Made by a program: the position numbers and the translations under genes. Positions 49,015 to 58,412 of a stretch of DNA of 64,000 nucleotides are shown piece by piece. Each line of letters opens with the position of its first letter. Position 1 is the stretch's first letter. The DNA is taken from positions 2,976,001 to 3,040,000 of the forward strand of contig NZ_CP011451.1 in assembly GCF_001007935.1 (NCBI RefSeq), given 5' to 3'. Below the pieces are notes generated by a model. That model was not told where the DNA came from. It searched no databases and worked only from the letters and a program-made list of their open reading frames with translations. The DNA comes from Nitrosomonas communis (lineage in GTDB: Bacteria > Pseudomonadota > Gammaproteobacteria > Burkholderiales > Nitrosomonadaceae).

Positions 49015-51636
49015 ATGAAACGCATGTTATTCAATGCGACACAGCCAGAAGAGTTGCGTGTCGCAATTGTAGATGGACAAAAACTGATTGATCTCGATAT
49101 TGAGACAATTGGTAAAGAACAACGTAAAGGCAATATTTATAAAGGAGTGATTACCCGCTTAGAACCAGGATTAGAAGCCGCTTTTGTTGATTATGGTGGA
49201 GACCGCCATGGTTTTTTGCCTTATAAGGAAATCTCCCCCACCTGCTTCGGTGAGAGCCCTGATTTACCGGGTCATCATATTCCAAGCTTACTCCGAGAAG
49301 GTCAGGAGCTGATTGTTCAAGTTGATAAGGATGAGCGTGGCACGAAAGGTGCTGCATTAACTACCTACATTTCCCTGGCAGGGCGTTATCTCGTGCTGAT
49401 GCCCAATAATCCGCATAGTGGAGGGATATCCCGCCGCATCACCGCAGAAGAGAGAACTGAGCTGCGGGATGTCATCTCGCACCTGCAGATTCCGCCCGGG
49501 ATGAGCATTATTGCACGTACTGCAGGCATTGGCCGCAATGAAGAAGAGTTGCAGTGGGATTTAAATTATTTGACCCAGCTTTGGTACGCGATTGAAGAAG
49601 CTGCTAAGAATCAAAGCGGTATCTTTCTGATTTATCAGGAAAGCAGTCTCGTTATTCGTGCCATTCGCGATTATTTTCATCACGAAATCGGTGAAATTCT
49701 GATCGACAATTCTGAAATTTATGAACAAGCGTGCCAATTCATGGCTCACGTCATGCCAGACAATGTCGATCGTCTCAAACTGTATCAGGATGATATCCCC
49801 CTATTCTCTCGCTTCCAGATTGAACACCAGATAGAAACGGCTTACTCCCGGCAGGTATCCCTGCCTTCAGGCGGAGCTATCGTCATTGATCACACAGAAG
49901 CGCTCGTATCTATCGATGTCAATTCAGCACGAGCCATTCGAGGTGCTGACATCGAAAGCACCGCACTTAATACCAATCTGGAAGCTGCAGACGAAGTTGC
50001 CCGGCAGCTGCGTTTACGCGACTTAGGGGGATTGGTGGTCATTGATTTTATTGACATGGAAGTCGCCCGTAACCAGCGGGAGGTGGAATCACGTCTGCAT
50101 GAAGCGCTGCATCATGATCGTGCACGTGTCCAGGTCGGAAAAATCTCACGCTTTGGATTATTGGAGCTATCGCGCCAGCGCCTACGTCCATCGCTTGGAG
50201 AAAGCAACTATATCACCTGCCCACGTTGCCATGGTACGGGACATATCCGTGGTACTGATTCATCCGCTCTGCATATTCTCAGAATTATTCAGGAAGAAGC
50301 GATGAAAGAGCATACCAGTGCCCTGCATGTGCAGCTTCCTGTCGATGTGGCTACTTTTCTGTTAAATGAAAAACGTTCTGATATCCATAGTATCGAAGCA
50401 CGCCTGAAAGTTAATATTATCCTCATTCCGAATATCTATTTGGAAACGCCCAATTATAAAATTACTCGGCTACGCCAGGAGGATATGAAATCAACTGAAA
50501 TACAAGCCAGTTATGAGATGGTAGAGAAAGTTGCAGAGGAAATTATTCTGCCGACAGCGCAGGAAGCCAAGCCAACACGTCCACAGGCCGCAGTAAAAGG
50601 AATTACACCCACGCAACCTGCGCCAGCACGTGAAGAAAAAACTCGCGAACAAGCCTCATTCTTGGATAAATTCTTTGGCTGGTTCAAACCAACCAGCCAG
50701 GAGCATGCGCCAGAAGAACCTGCTCCACCCAGCCATAAAGAGAAATCCCAGCGTCACGAACGGGGTCGGGGACGTCGGGATCGTGGTCGTGGTGGCCGCA
50801 GTAAAGAGCTCCTTACTCATGAACAACGCAAGCATCATGATCTACATGAGCCTCTGCAAGAATTGCCCCAAGAGCCTGCGGGTGTCCTGCTAGAAGAGCA
50901 GATTGCTTCTGAACCCCATGGAAGAGCCGTACAGAAAAGTCGTGATAGTCAGCTTGCGCGAAGAAAACAAGCCCATCCGCCGCGTGAAGAAAAAGTACAT
51001 ACAGAGGTAGAAGTACCGACCGAAGAAGGCATCTCGCCAGTTGAGGCATTACCTGAGCAAATGGAAGAACGTGAAGAGCGTGGTCGTTCACGCCGCCGTC
51101 GTGGAGGGCGGCAGCGTGATCGCTCTGAGCGATCACGTCTGCATAAAGTAGCTGATACTGAGGAAGCCGCTTCCTTGGAAGAAACTCAGCCTGAAAGTCA
51201 ATCTGAAAGCCACTTAAATGATCAGGCATCAGCGCCCAAACTCATTACTTTTAAGGCAGAAAGTGTCCTCACTGAAATGAGTGAAACCAGCGAGAAATCT
51301 GAATCAGCCGATTATTCTCCTGATCTGCCAGCAACAGCACCACCTGCTCCTATTCCACAATTTGATTTGCCATTCAAGCACATCTCGACGCCAGCAGAAC
51401 AGGAATTATCTGCTTCCCCACCCAGCTCGCCTCAATCGGATGAGCCGGCTGAGCCATGTCCGGCTTCCGAATTCCCGGATTTGTCCAAAAGTGGCTTAAT
51501 CATGATTGAGACCGCCCCTGATAAAATTTCTGAAGCAATGGAAGATCTGACTTCTCCCAAGAGACAACGACGTAAGCCAGCAGTCATAAAAATGATTGAA
51601 TCTGAGCCATTAATTCAGGTAGAGACAAAAGATTAA
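49015..51636 (+). CDS. rne: Ribonuclease E
   Basis: The main mRNA-decay endonuclease, also maturing rRNA and tRNA on the inner membrane. The 873-aa protein has an S1 domain (about 36-120), the DNase I-like catalytic core with D301 and D344 ([18 protein letters not shown]) and the zinc-link cysteines C402 and C405 (TCPRCHG). Past residue 530 it is a disordered scaffold: Arg-rich patches ([18 protein letters not shown] and [20 protein letters not shown]) for RNA binding and acidic/proline stretches. GGGAGG supports the start. The tail is shorter than in E. coli (1061 aa). Confidence 0.97.
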   Translation: MKRMLFNATQPEELRVAIVDGQKLIDLDIETIGKEQRKGNIYKGVITRLEPGLEAAFVDYGGDRHGFLPYKEISPTCFGESPDLPGHHIPSLLREGQELIVQVDKDERGTKGAALTTYISLAGRYLVLMPNNPHSGGISRRITAEERTELRDVISHLQIPPGMSIIARTAGIGRNEEELQWDLNYLTQLWYAIEEAAKNQSGIFLIYQESSLVIRAIRDYFHHEIGEILIDNSEIYEQACQFMAHVMPDNVDRLKLYQDDIPLFSRFQIEHQIETAYSRQVSLPSGGAIVIDHTEALVSIDVNSARAIRGADIESTALNTNLEAADEVARQLRLRDLGGLVVIDFIDMEVARNQREVESRLHEALHHDRARVQVGKISRFGLLELSRQRLRPSLGESNYITCPRCHGTGHIRGTDSSALHILRIIQEEAMKEHTSALHVQLPVDVATFLLNEKRSDIHSIEARLKVNIILIPNIYLETPNYKITRLRQEDMKSTEIQASYEMVEKVAEEIILPTAQEAKPTRPQAAVKGITPTQPAPAREEKTREQASFLDKFFGWFKPTSQEHAPEEPAPPSHKEKSQRHERGRGRRDRGRGGRSKELLTHEQRKHHDLHEPLQELPQEPAGVLLEEQIASEPHGRAVQKSRDSQLARRKQAHPPREEKVHTEVEVPTEEGISPVEALPEQMEEREERGRSRRRRGGRQRDRSERSRLHKVADTEEAASLEETQPESQSESHLNDQASAPKLITFKAESVLTEMSETSEKSESADYSPDLPATAPPAPIPQFDLPFKHISTPAEQELSASPPSSPQSDEPAEPCPASEFPDLSKSGLIMIETAPDKISEAMEDLTSPKRQRRKPAVIKMIESEPLIQVETKD

Positions 51637-51689
51637 TTTTCTGAATAAAAAAATGGGGCTGTGATTACTTAATTTAATAAGATAAGGAT

Positions 51690-53186
51690 ATGAGCGATTT
51701 TCCAGAATACGACGAAATCCATGTTATTTCAGACATTCACATGGGTGGCAATAAGGTAGATTTTCAAATTTTGCGTGAAACCGAGCGCCTCGCCAACTAT
51801 ATCGGTTGGGTCGGACAGCAACGGCCTGGCGGACGCGTGGCATTGATATTGAATGGCGATATCATCGATACATTGGCAGAAGACATTCACGGCTATGTGG
51901 CCACTGATGAAGCCATTGCCACCGTACAGCGAATCATGAAAGATGCATCTTTTTCCAATATCTGGAAAGCTTTGGCTGATTTTGTCAAATCGGAAGGACG
52001 CACCCTGATCATTATCATTGGCAATCACGATATTGAATTATCTTTTCCTGTGGTACAACGCCTGATTATCACGTATCTGGCAGGAGCTGATCAAACAGCG
52101 CGCGCACGCATTGAATTTTGCACAACCGGCGCAGGCTACACCTGCATGGTTGGAAATGCACACATCTATTGTACTCACGGGAATGAAGTGGATGCGTGGA
52201 ATTACAACCGTTATGAAGATCTCGCAAAAGTGGGGCGACGCTTGAATGTGGGCCGTTCACTTAGTCCCAGCGAATGGTACCCCAATGCCGGTACGCGCAT
52301 GGTTAAAGATATCATGAATGAAGTGAAGCGCAAGTTTGCCTGGATCGATCTGCTTAAACCAGAAACATCTGCCGCCGTCGGTACCTTATTGGTACTTGAC
52401 CCATCACAAGCAAGTAAAATCAATAAGCTGCTACCGATTGTGGGTGAAAAGGTAGAAGGACAAAAGCAAATTGATCAACGGCTTTCCGCTGAAGGCTTTC
52501 ACCAGCCCAGTCAGGATGCTGCCATCCCATTTACCGCCGATCGTTTATTAGGGCCCAACCTTAAAGCTGGTGTATTAGGCGCTACCGCAACTGACACCCG
52601 TAGCGCTGATGACATGTTGCTCGCTGCGGAAAAGAGCTTTCGTACTGGTGCACAGACTGTCTTAACCGCTAACAGCACCTTAGGCACACCACAACTCATC
52701 TGGGATAGTTTAACTGGTTGGATGAGGGGTGTCGGTAAAGATGAAGCACTGCGTCGTGCGCTTAAAGACTGGTTGGAAGATGACAAAACATTTGATATTT
52801 CCGATCAGGATGATACTTACAAACAGGTGACGGCCGCAGTCGGATCATCCATTGACTTTATTATTACCGGTCACACGCATCTTGAACGTGCCATCAACAT
52901 GGGAGGCGGGCGCTATTATTTCAATAGTGGTACCTGGATTCGTTTGTTACAGTTTACCGAAGCCATGTTAAAAAACACAGCTTCCTTCAAACCAGTATAC
53001 GATGTACTCATCAATGGAAAAATGGAAGCGATTGATCAGGCAAGATTTGATAATCAGCCATTTGTGATGGACCAGACCAGCGCTATATCGATCAAAGAAG
53101 AAAGCGGTAAAGTAGTTGGGAGGTTGACCCATGTTGTGGGTGACGGCTCAGGCCTACCTCTTGAGATAAAAAAATTCCCGGAGTAA
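51690..53186 (+). CDS. Calcineurin-like metallophosphoesterase, partner of a CHAT protease
   Basis: The 498-aa soluble phosphoesterase has a complete metal site: D15 and H17 (SDIHMGG), D57 (NGDIID), N112 and H113 (GNHD), H163 (CTHGNE) and H395/H397 (GHTH). An insertion of about 210 residues lies between H163 and GHTH, much longer than usual, mostly helical with repeated hydrophobic clusters; it may be the contact surface for a partner. No signal peptide. AAGG precedes the ATG, 53 bp after rne. The CHAT gene begins 4 bp downstream, so the two are made together. The substrate is unknown. Confidence 0.88.
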   Translation: MSDFPEYDEIHVISDIHMGGNKVDFQILRETERLANYIGWVGQQRPGGRVALILNGDIIDTLAEDIHGYVATDEAIATVQRIMKDASFSNIWKALADFVKSEGRTLIIIIGNHDIELSFPVVQRLIITYLAGADQTARARIEFCTTGAGYTCMVGNAHIYCTHGNEVDAWNYNRYEDLAKVGRRLNVGRSLSPSEWYPNAGTRMVKDIMNEVKRKFAWIDLLKPETSAAVGTLLVLDPSQASKINKLLPIVGEKVEGQKQIDQRLSAEGFHQPSQDAAIPFTADRLLGPNLKAGVLGATATDTRSADDMLLAAEKSFRTGAQTVLTANSTLGTPQLIWDSLTGWMRGVGKDEALRRALKDWLEDDKTFDISDQDDTYKQVTAAVGSSIDFIITGHTHLERAINMGGGRYYFNSGTWIRLLQFTEAMLKNTASFKPVYDVLINGKMEAIDQARFDNQPFVMDQTSAISIKEESGKVVGRLTHVVGDGSGLPLEIKKFPE

Positions 53187-53190
53187 TGAT

Positions 53191-55215
53191 ATGAGCACTA
53201 TTCCCAGCAAAGCCATCCAAAAAGTCAAACTTGAATTTCTCAGACCGGGACCCTCGCACAATCAGTTACTCTCTCCCCTTACGCCATATATTGCGTTATG
53301 TGGCGAAGAAGGGCCAGTGACGGTGCAAATGCCATTTGAGCACCGACAATTATTAATGCGCTTGCGCAGGTTACGTTATGAATCCGATAAGGACCCCGCC
53401 AAGGATGAGCAACGCCAGGCTGAAGTTCGTGATTTAGGTGAAGCGATTGGGAGAGTGCTCGGTCAGATTCCAGCGTTGCTTTCCGAATTGGGTAATGCCG
53501 CAGTGGAAGCCGGAAAACTGGTTCATCTGCGCCTTTCCTTATCTGCGTTTGAGCTTGGCCTGGTTCCATTTGAGCTTGCCGTCGGCGTGGATGGATTCCC
53601 AGGCTCTGGCTCCCCGTTATTCCTACAAACACGTGCACCGATCTCAATCACACGAGAAATCCGCCGCGGGCGGCCTCTTCCAATTAATTGGAACCGGCCA
53701 CCCCGTATCCTCTTTGCTTTTGCAGAACCCGATGGACTTTATGTTCCCGCTCAATCTCATTTACAAGCCCTACGTTCAGCCATCGAACCGTGGGTAAAAA
53801 TCAGAAACCCAGGGAGGGATAAGGAACGCGTAGAGGATGTTAAAAAGATTTTGACTGTCCTGCCTAATGCGACCTTGAAACAGATCCGTGAAGCATGTGC
53901 CCAAGCTGAGTATACTCATGTACATATTCTGGCACATGGTGCACCCTTGGAAAATTCCGGTAATAAACGCTACGGCGTAGCGTTATGTAGCGATTTTGAT
54001 TCAAGCAAAGATATCATTGATGGTGAAAGGCTTGCCATTGCGCTGACAGCGCGTGATTCATCAGGAAATACAAAATTCTGTCCGACACTCGTTACGCTCG
54101 CAACCTGTGATTCAGGCAATATCGAATCGATGCTTACCCCTGGTGGCAGTATCGCACATGAACTGCATGCTGCAGGTATTCCCTGGGTGATTGCATCACA
54201 GTTCCCGCTATGGATGAGTGCTTCAGCAATTGCTGCCGAAGTACTTTATCAACGACTACTGGATGGCAACGACCCGCGCTGGGTCATCTATGAATTACGT
54301 CAGCGCTTACGCACCGATGCAGCAGGCACTCATGATTGGGCCAGTATCGTCGCTTACGCCACCGTACCATTAGATTTTGAAGACCAGGTCGATGCCTTCC
54401 GCGACAAACAAATCAGAAGACGACTGGAAGTCAAATTTGATCGGATCGATGAACTGGTAGGGGCTAATATCGAGATTGAACAAACCCAGCAAACGTTCGA
54501 TTCTGCTGAACTTGAAGAAGAAATCGGTTTCTTGTGCAAGTCGATTCGTAACGAACTCAAAGCATGGCGTGAGGAGCCTGAAGCAGTGGCATCTTTCGAA
54601 ATCAAAGCCGAACGCCTCGGCATGAGTGCAGCCAGTGAGAAACGTATTGGCATCGCCTATTCATTACTTGCAAGTAACCATGCGGTTGATCCCAGCAAAA
54701 TTCCGAAGTGGGCAAAGGAAAGCAAAAAAGCCTATGAAGCTTCTCAAGCATACTATCGCGAAGCCTTGGAATTCGAGCCGCATAATTATTGGGTGATGAC
54801 GCAATTTCTTTCCATTACAGCCATACCTGCCTTAACCAGTAGTGCAGCTTTTAAATGCTTATCAGAAGAGTATGGTCAATGGTGGATCACGGCTCGCCAA
54901 ATTGTCGAGTGGGAGTTGAATAAGGCCAGCGGAGATAATCGGGCGTATACCTTAGCAACAATGGCCGAGCTCGCTTTGCTCGGTGTAGCCTATGGTGTAC
55001 CAGATTTCAATGATCCACACGCAAAAGAGGAGATTATTCGTTATTGCAATGAGATGCGGGCGCAGCTTGATCCTGATGACTTCCCGCTCCTGTCAACACA
55101 GCGTCAATTCAGGCGCTACATCAGATATTGGGATAGAGAAGAATGGAGAGGTTTGGCCTATACTGCCTTGGAAACGTTAGGAGGTAGATTATCAGAAGAA
55201 TCTCTGGAAGATTGA
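53191..55215 (+). CDS. CHAT-domain caspase-like protease with TPR-like C-terminus
   Basis: The 674-aa cytoplasmic protein. A CHAT peptidase domain covers about residues 90-395. The catalytic dyad is visible: H249 in HVHILAHG and C306 in LVTLATCDSGN, with GIPWVIASQFPL and MSASAIAAEVLYQRLL after it. Residues 400-470 are a charged helical linker. 510-535 is a TPR-like hairpin (KAYEASQAYYREALEFEPHN), followed by more helices to the end. GGAG overlaps the end of the preceding gene, so translation is coupled. CHAT proteases act in conflict systems; the target here is unknown. Confidence 0.9.
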   Translation: MSTIPSKAIQKVKLEFLRPGPSHNQLLSPLTPYIALCGEEGPVTVQMPFEHRQLLMRLRRLRYESDKDPAKDEQRQAEVRDLGEAIGRVLGQIPALLSELGNAAVEAGKLVHLRLSLSAFELGLVPFELAVGVDGFPGSGSPLFLQTRAPISITREIRRGRPLPINWNRPPRILFAFAEPDGLYVPAQSHLQALRSAIEPWVKIRNPGRDKERVEDVKKILTVLPNATLKQIREACAQAEYTHVHILAHGAPLENSGNKRYGVALCSDFDSSKDIIDGERLAIALTARDSSGNTKFCPTLVTLATCDSGNIESMLTPGGSIAHELHAAGIPWVIASQFPLWMSASAIAAEVLYQRLLDGNDPRWVIYELRQRLRTDAAGTHDWASIVAYATVPLDFEDQVDAFRDKQIRRRLEVKFDRIDELVGANIEIEQTQQTFDSAELEEEIGFLCKSIRNELKAWREEPEAVASFEIKAERLGMSAASEKRIGIAYSLLASNHAVDPSKIPKWAKESKKAYEASQAYYREALEFEPHNYWVMTQFLSITAIPALTSSAAFKCLSEEYGQWWITARQIVEWELNKASGDNRAYTLATMAELALLGVAYGVPDFNDPHAKEEIIRYCNEMRAQLDPDDFPLLSTQRQFRRYIRYWDREEWRGLAYTALETLGGRLSEESLED

Positions 55216-55224
55216 TGAGAGCAA

Positions 55225-56289
55225 TCAACCCTGGTATCGCGTCGGCGCCATTACCTTAACGTAGCAAAGCAGCATCTCTTCCAGAAACAATTTGGCGTTG
55301 AGAGGATGACGCGCTAATTGCTGGCTCATGATCAAATTGCGCCAGAAGCTGGCAAGCAGCTTGGGATCTGCAGTTGAGGCCAATTTTCTTATAGTGGTTT
55401 CTTGATGGACATGGTAGCGAATTTTTCCTATGGTACAAACACATATCAGGTCATAGCACCACTTTTGTAACCAACTGACAATCTCGGGTAAATCCAGTTT
55501 ATGCAGACTGTTGGCCAGAGAAATAGGGTCAAAGCTGGCTGGCATGCTGATTTTCCGGATAAAATCTGTATGCTGGTTAAAATAATCTTGCTGGCTGAAT
55601 GCCGCAGCTTGCAAAGGTGAAGCACCTGACAGAGCCAGACAGATATCGGCATGTTCTACTCCCTGCTGTGTCAACCACTTACGCGCAGTGGCCGCATCAG
55701 GTATGGGCAGCGTAATATGCTGGCAACGACTACGAATGGTTGGCAGCAGATCTTGCGCACGATGCGCCACCAGAATGAAAAGAATATGGGATGGAGGTTC
55801 TTCAAGTTTCTTCAATAAGGCATTGGCTGACGCTACATTCATGGCTTCTGCTGGATGAATCAGAATTACCTTGAGCCCATCCTGATGACCTGAAAGATAA
55901 ACGAAATCGTTCAGCGCTCGCACTTGCTCGATGGTAATATATTGGCTGGGCTTTTTCCCTGATTTGGTATGATCTGCCTCTTGCCTGTCTATGCCGCTGC
56001 TTGCGGAACCCGCTTCGCCAGACGATTCAATAAGTGCTTCTGGTGTCATTAAATAAAAATTTGGATGGGTTTCCTGCTCAAACCATTTGCAGCTTGCACA
56101 TACGCCGCAGGCAATCTGTTCCACCGTTATCTGCGTACACAATAATGATTTGGCAAGGCTTCGTGCAAAGCCTAGTTTGCCTATTCCTTTTCTGCCTTTC
56201 AGCAACAAGGCGTGTGTCTTCAAAGCCACCGAGCCTCTCACTTGTTGCCAAATAGTATATTGCCAGGGATAAAGTTCATTCATTTGCAT
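55225..56289 (-). CDS. holB: DNA polymerase III subunit delta-prime
   Basis: Clamp-loader subunit that, with delta and gamma/tau, loads the beta clamp. About 354 aa. It has the AAA+-like core with LLLKGRKGIGKLGFARSL, a zinc module (CGVCASCKWF) and the sensor region ALLKKLEEPPSHILFILVAH. The frame opens at 56301 inside a MITE copy, so the true start is MQMNEL at 56289 or MNEL at 56283. tmk lies upstream on the same strand, as in many bacteria, but with the MITE between them. Confidence 0.94.
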   Translation of the reverse strand: MQMNELYPWQYTIWQQVRGSVALKTHALLLKGRKGIGKLGFARSLAKSLLCTQITVEQIACGVCASCKWFEQETHPNFYLMTPEALIESSGEAGSASSGIDRQEADHTKSGKKPSQYITIEQVRALNDFVYLSGHQDGLKVILIHPAEAMNVASANALLKKLEEPPSHILFILVAHRAQDLLPTIRSRCQHITLPIPDAATARKWLTQQGVEHADICLALSGASPLQAAAFSQQDYFNQHTDFIRKISMPASFDPISLANSLHKLDLPEIVSWLQKWCYDLICVCTIGKIRYHVHQETTIRKLASTADPKLLASFWRNLIMSQQLARHPLNAKLFLEEMLLCYVKVMAPTRYQG

Positions 56290-56295
56290 TTCTAA

Positions 56296-56396
56296 TTCCA
56301 TTTCTAAATCAAAAATGACGCGAAGGCGAGCCGCAGACAGTATAAATCATACGGCAAGGTGAAGCCGACAAAGTCAGCTTTGATTTAGAAATGGAA
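56296..56396. repeat. MITE-like palindromic element, copy D (between tmk and holB)
   Basis: This 101-bp copy starts TTCCATTTCTAAATCAAAAA and ends GATTTAGAAATGGAA. TAA flanks it at 56293-56295 and 56397-56399. It is the least decayed copy. It ends 7 bp from the probable holB start codon, so its terminal repeat (reading GGAATTAGAA on the minus strand) lies in the translation initiation region. Confidence 0.88.
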
Positions 56397-56468
56397 TAAC
56401 AATCCATTTTGTGAGCGAATCGCTTCTTTTTCGTAGTATGTTTGCTCATTCCTCACCCTATGGTAGAT

Positions 56469-57092
56469 TCACTCAAATAATGCTTGCTGGATGATAGCTT
56501 CCAAGGCGATTGTCACCTCATGCAGCGGTTGGCTTGAATCGACCAAGCAAATTCTTTCGGTAAATTGCTGCGCTCGCTGTAGATAAGTTGCGCGTACCTG
56601 GAGAAAAAATTCATCCTGTTCTCTCTCGAACCGATCAGTTATTTTGGCCGATTGCACACGCTGTCTAGCCATTTCTATCGGTACATCGAAATATAATGTA
56701 AGATCAGGCTGGAACACGCCCTGTACCCACTGCTCCAGTATGTGCAACTTATCGAATGGCACTCCTCTGCCCCCTCCCTGATAAGCAAAACTCGCATCAG
56801 TGAAGCGATCCGAAATGACCCACTCCCCTCTATGGAGTGACGGCAGAATAACTTTATCCAGATGCTCCCGCCGTACTGCAAACATCAGCAATGCTTCCGT
56901 TTCCGCATGCATGTGCTGACCAGGATCGAGCAGCAAGGTGCGCAATTGCTCACCCAGTAAGGTGCCACCTGGCTCACGTGTTGTTACGACATCAATTCCT
57001 TTATCTTCTAAAAAATTTTCCAGCCAGGCCAAATGAGTGCTCTTGCCTGCGCCATCAAGGCCTTCTAAAGTAATGAATTTCCCCCGCTGCAT
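56469..57092 (-). CDS. tmk: Thymidylate kinase
   Basis: It phosphorylates dTMP to dTDP. The 207-aa protein has the P-loop [11 protein letters not shown], the dTMP-binding DR motif ([18 protein letters not shown]) and the LID region. The start is ATG at 57092 ([10 protein letters not shown]). It is upstream of holB on the same strand, and a MITE lies in the gap. Divergent from ampD. Confidence 0.96.
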   Translation of the reverse strand: MQRGKFITLEGLDGAGKSTHLAWLENFLEDKGIDVVTTREPGGTLLGEQLRTLLLDPGQHMHAETEALLMFAVRREHLDKVILPSLHRGEWVISDRFTDASFAYQGGGRGVPFDKLHILEQWVQGVFQPDLTLYFDVPIEMARQRVQSAKITDRFEREQDEFFLQVRATYLQRAQQFTERICLVDSSQPLHEVTIALEAIIQQALFE

Positions 57093-57200
57093 AAGGTAGC
57101 CTGCTTATCTAAATATTCATAAATAAAATCCAACCCCATCTGCTTTGCCTTATTATATCTGTTCAATAACTTAAATTCTGTCATCAGAATAAAACAACAT

Positions 57201-57773
57201 ATGCAAATCAATCCTGCCGGTTATCTCGAGAACGTGCGTTTCATTTCTTCACCGAACTGTGATGAACGCCCAACTGAATGTGCTATCAGTTTATTGGTAA
57301 TTCATAACATCAGCCTGCCACCGGATGAATTTGGCGGAAATGGTGTAATCGAGTTATTTACTAACCAGCTTGATCCGCAAGCGCATCCTTATTTTGAATC
57401 ATTGCGTCATCTCAGGGTCTCCAGCCACTTTTTCATTCGCCGCGATGGGGAAATCATCCAGTTTGTTCCGTGCATACAGCGCGCCTGGCATGCGGGGGTG
57501 TCCTGTTGGCAAGGCAAGGAGCGTTGTAATGACTTCTCCATCGGGGTTGAATTGGAAGGAAGCGATGCTCTACCCTTTGAACCTGTTCAGTACGATCAGC
57601 TCATTGCGCTCACGGTCTCTTTGCTCAAGGCCTACCCCATTATCGATATTGCAGGGCATGCCGATATTGCCCCCACGCGTAAAACCGACCCAGGTCCTTA
57701 TTTTGATTGGGGGCATTATCGCCAGGGATGTTCTAGCGATGATATTCACCAGCACGTTCAGGTTGGTAGGTGA
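57201..57773 (+). CDS. ampD: 1,6-anhydro-N-acetylmuramyl-L-alanine amidase AmpD
   Basis: A cytosolic zinc amidase of peptidoglycan recycling, splitting anhydro-muropeptides. The 190-aa protein shows zinc ligands H35 (LLVIHNISLP), H153 (AGHADIAP) and D163 (KTDPGPYFDW), plus FSIGVELEG with E117 and the core RRDGEIIQFV. Its last 41 bp overlap the convergent rnk gene. Loss of AmpD raises AmpC in other bacteria, but no ampC or ampR is seen here. Confidence 0.95.
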   Translation: MQINPAGYLENVRFISSPNCDERPTECAISLLVIHNISLPPDEFGGNGVIELFTNQLDPQAHPYFESLRHLRVSSHFFIRRDGEIIQFVPCIQRAWHAGVSCWQGKERCNDFSIGVELEGSDALPFEPVQYDQLIALTVSLLKAYPIIDIAGHADIAPTRKTDPGPYFDWGHYRQGCSSDDIHQHVQVGR

Positions 57774-58146
57774 CTTCTACGATACGAACGCGCAATACGC
57801 CACCGCCAGGTTTTGGCCATTCGATTTCATCTCCTTGAGAAAGACCCAGCAGCGCACTGCCGACCGGCGCAAGAATTGAAATCTTGCTACCGCTGGCGTC
57901 AATGTCTCTAGGATAGACCAGTGTTAATTCAAATTCTTCAGACGAAGATTCAACTTTAAACCTTACTGTAGAATTCATAGTCACCACAGTAGGTGGCACA
58001 TCCATCGGATCAACGACTTCCGCTCGCATCAATTCAGCCTCTAGTTCATCCTTACCCGGGAAAGCATTGCTGGGTAATGAATCAATAAGCCTCTCCAATC
58101 TCTCCGCATCAAGCGTTGAAATAATAATTTTTGGTCTGGTTTTCAT
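57733..58146 (-). CDS. rnk: Nucleoside diphosphate kinase regulator (Rnk, GreA-like)
   Basis: The 137-aa protein has an N-terminal short coiled-coil (DAERLERLIDSLPSNAFPGK) and a C-terminal FKBP-like GreA/GreB domain (MNSTVRFKVESSSEEFELTL, SILAPVGSALLGLSQGDEIE). Rnk binds RNA polymerase near the secondary channel. AGAGGG precedes the ATG. Its 3' end overlaps that of ampD by 41 bp in a convergent layout. Confidence 0.92.
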   Translation of the reverse strand: MKTRPKIIISTLDAERLERLIDSLPSNAFPGKDELEAELMRAEVVDPMDVPPTVVTMNSTVRFKVESSSEEFELTLVYPRDIDASGSKISILAPVGSALLGLSQGDEIEWPKPGGGVLRVRIVEVTYQPERAGEYHR

Positions 58147-58204
58147 TTTTACCCTCTTGGCTTTTGCTTAATACAGCTTATCCGCATTATGAAAGAAGAT
58201 CTCA

Positions 58205-58298
58205 TTCCGTTTCTCAAACAAATCTAACTTTGTCGGCTTTCCCGTGTCGCCTTATTCTGCCCGGGCTCACCTTTGTGTTATATTTGATTTGAAAGGAA
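58205..58298. repeat. MITE-like element, decayed copy H (inverted)
   Basis: About 94 bp starting TTCCGTTTCTCAAAC and ending TTTGATTTGAAAGGAA, with CTAACTTTGTCGGC inside. It is the most diverged copy and has no matched flanking triplets. It lies in the 266-bp gap between rnk and the mutarotase gene. Confidence 0.65.
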
Positions 58299-58412
58299 AT
58301 AGCAAGCAGACAGAAGAAACGCACATCATGCGTCATGCCCCTATCGAGACTACAACAGATTGATTGATTAACCGGCGTTTTTTCCAACCCCGATTTTATC
58401 TAAACCTCATTA

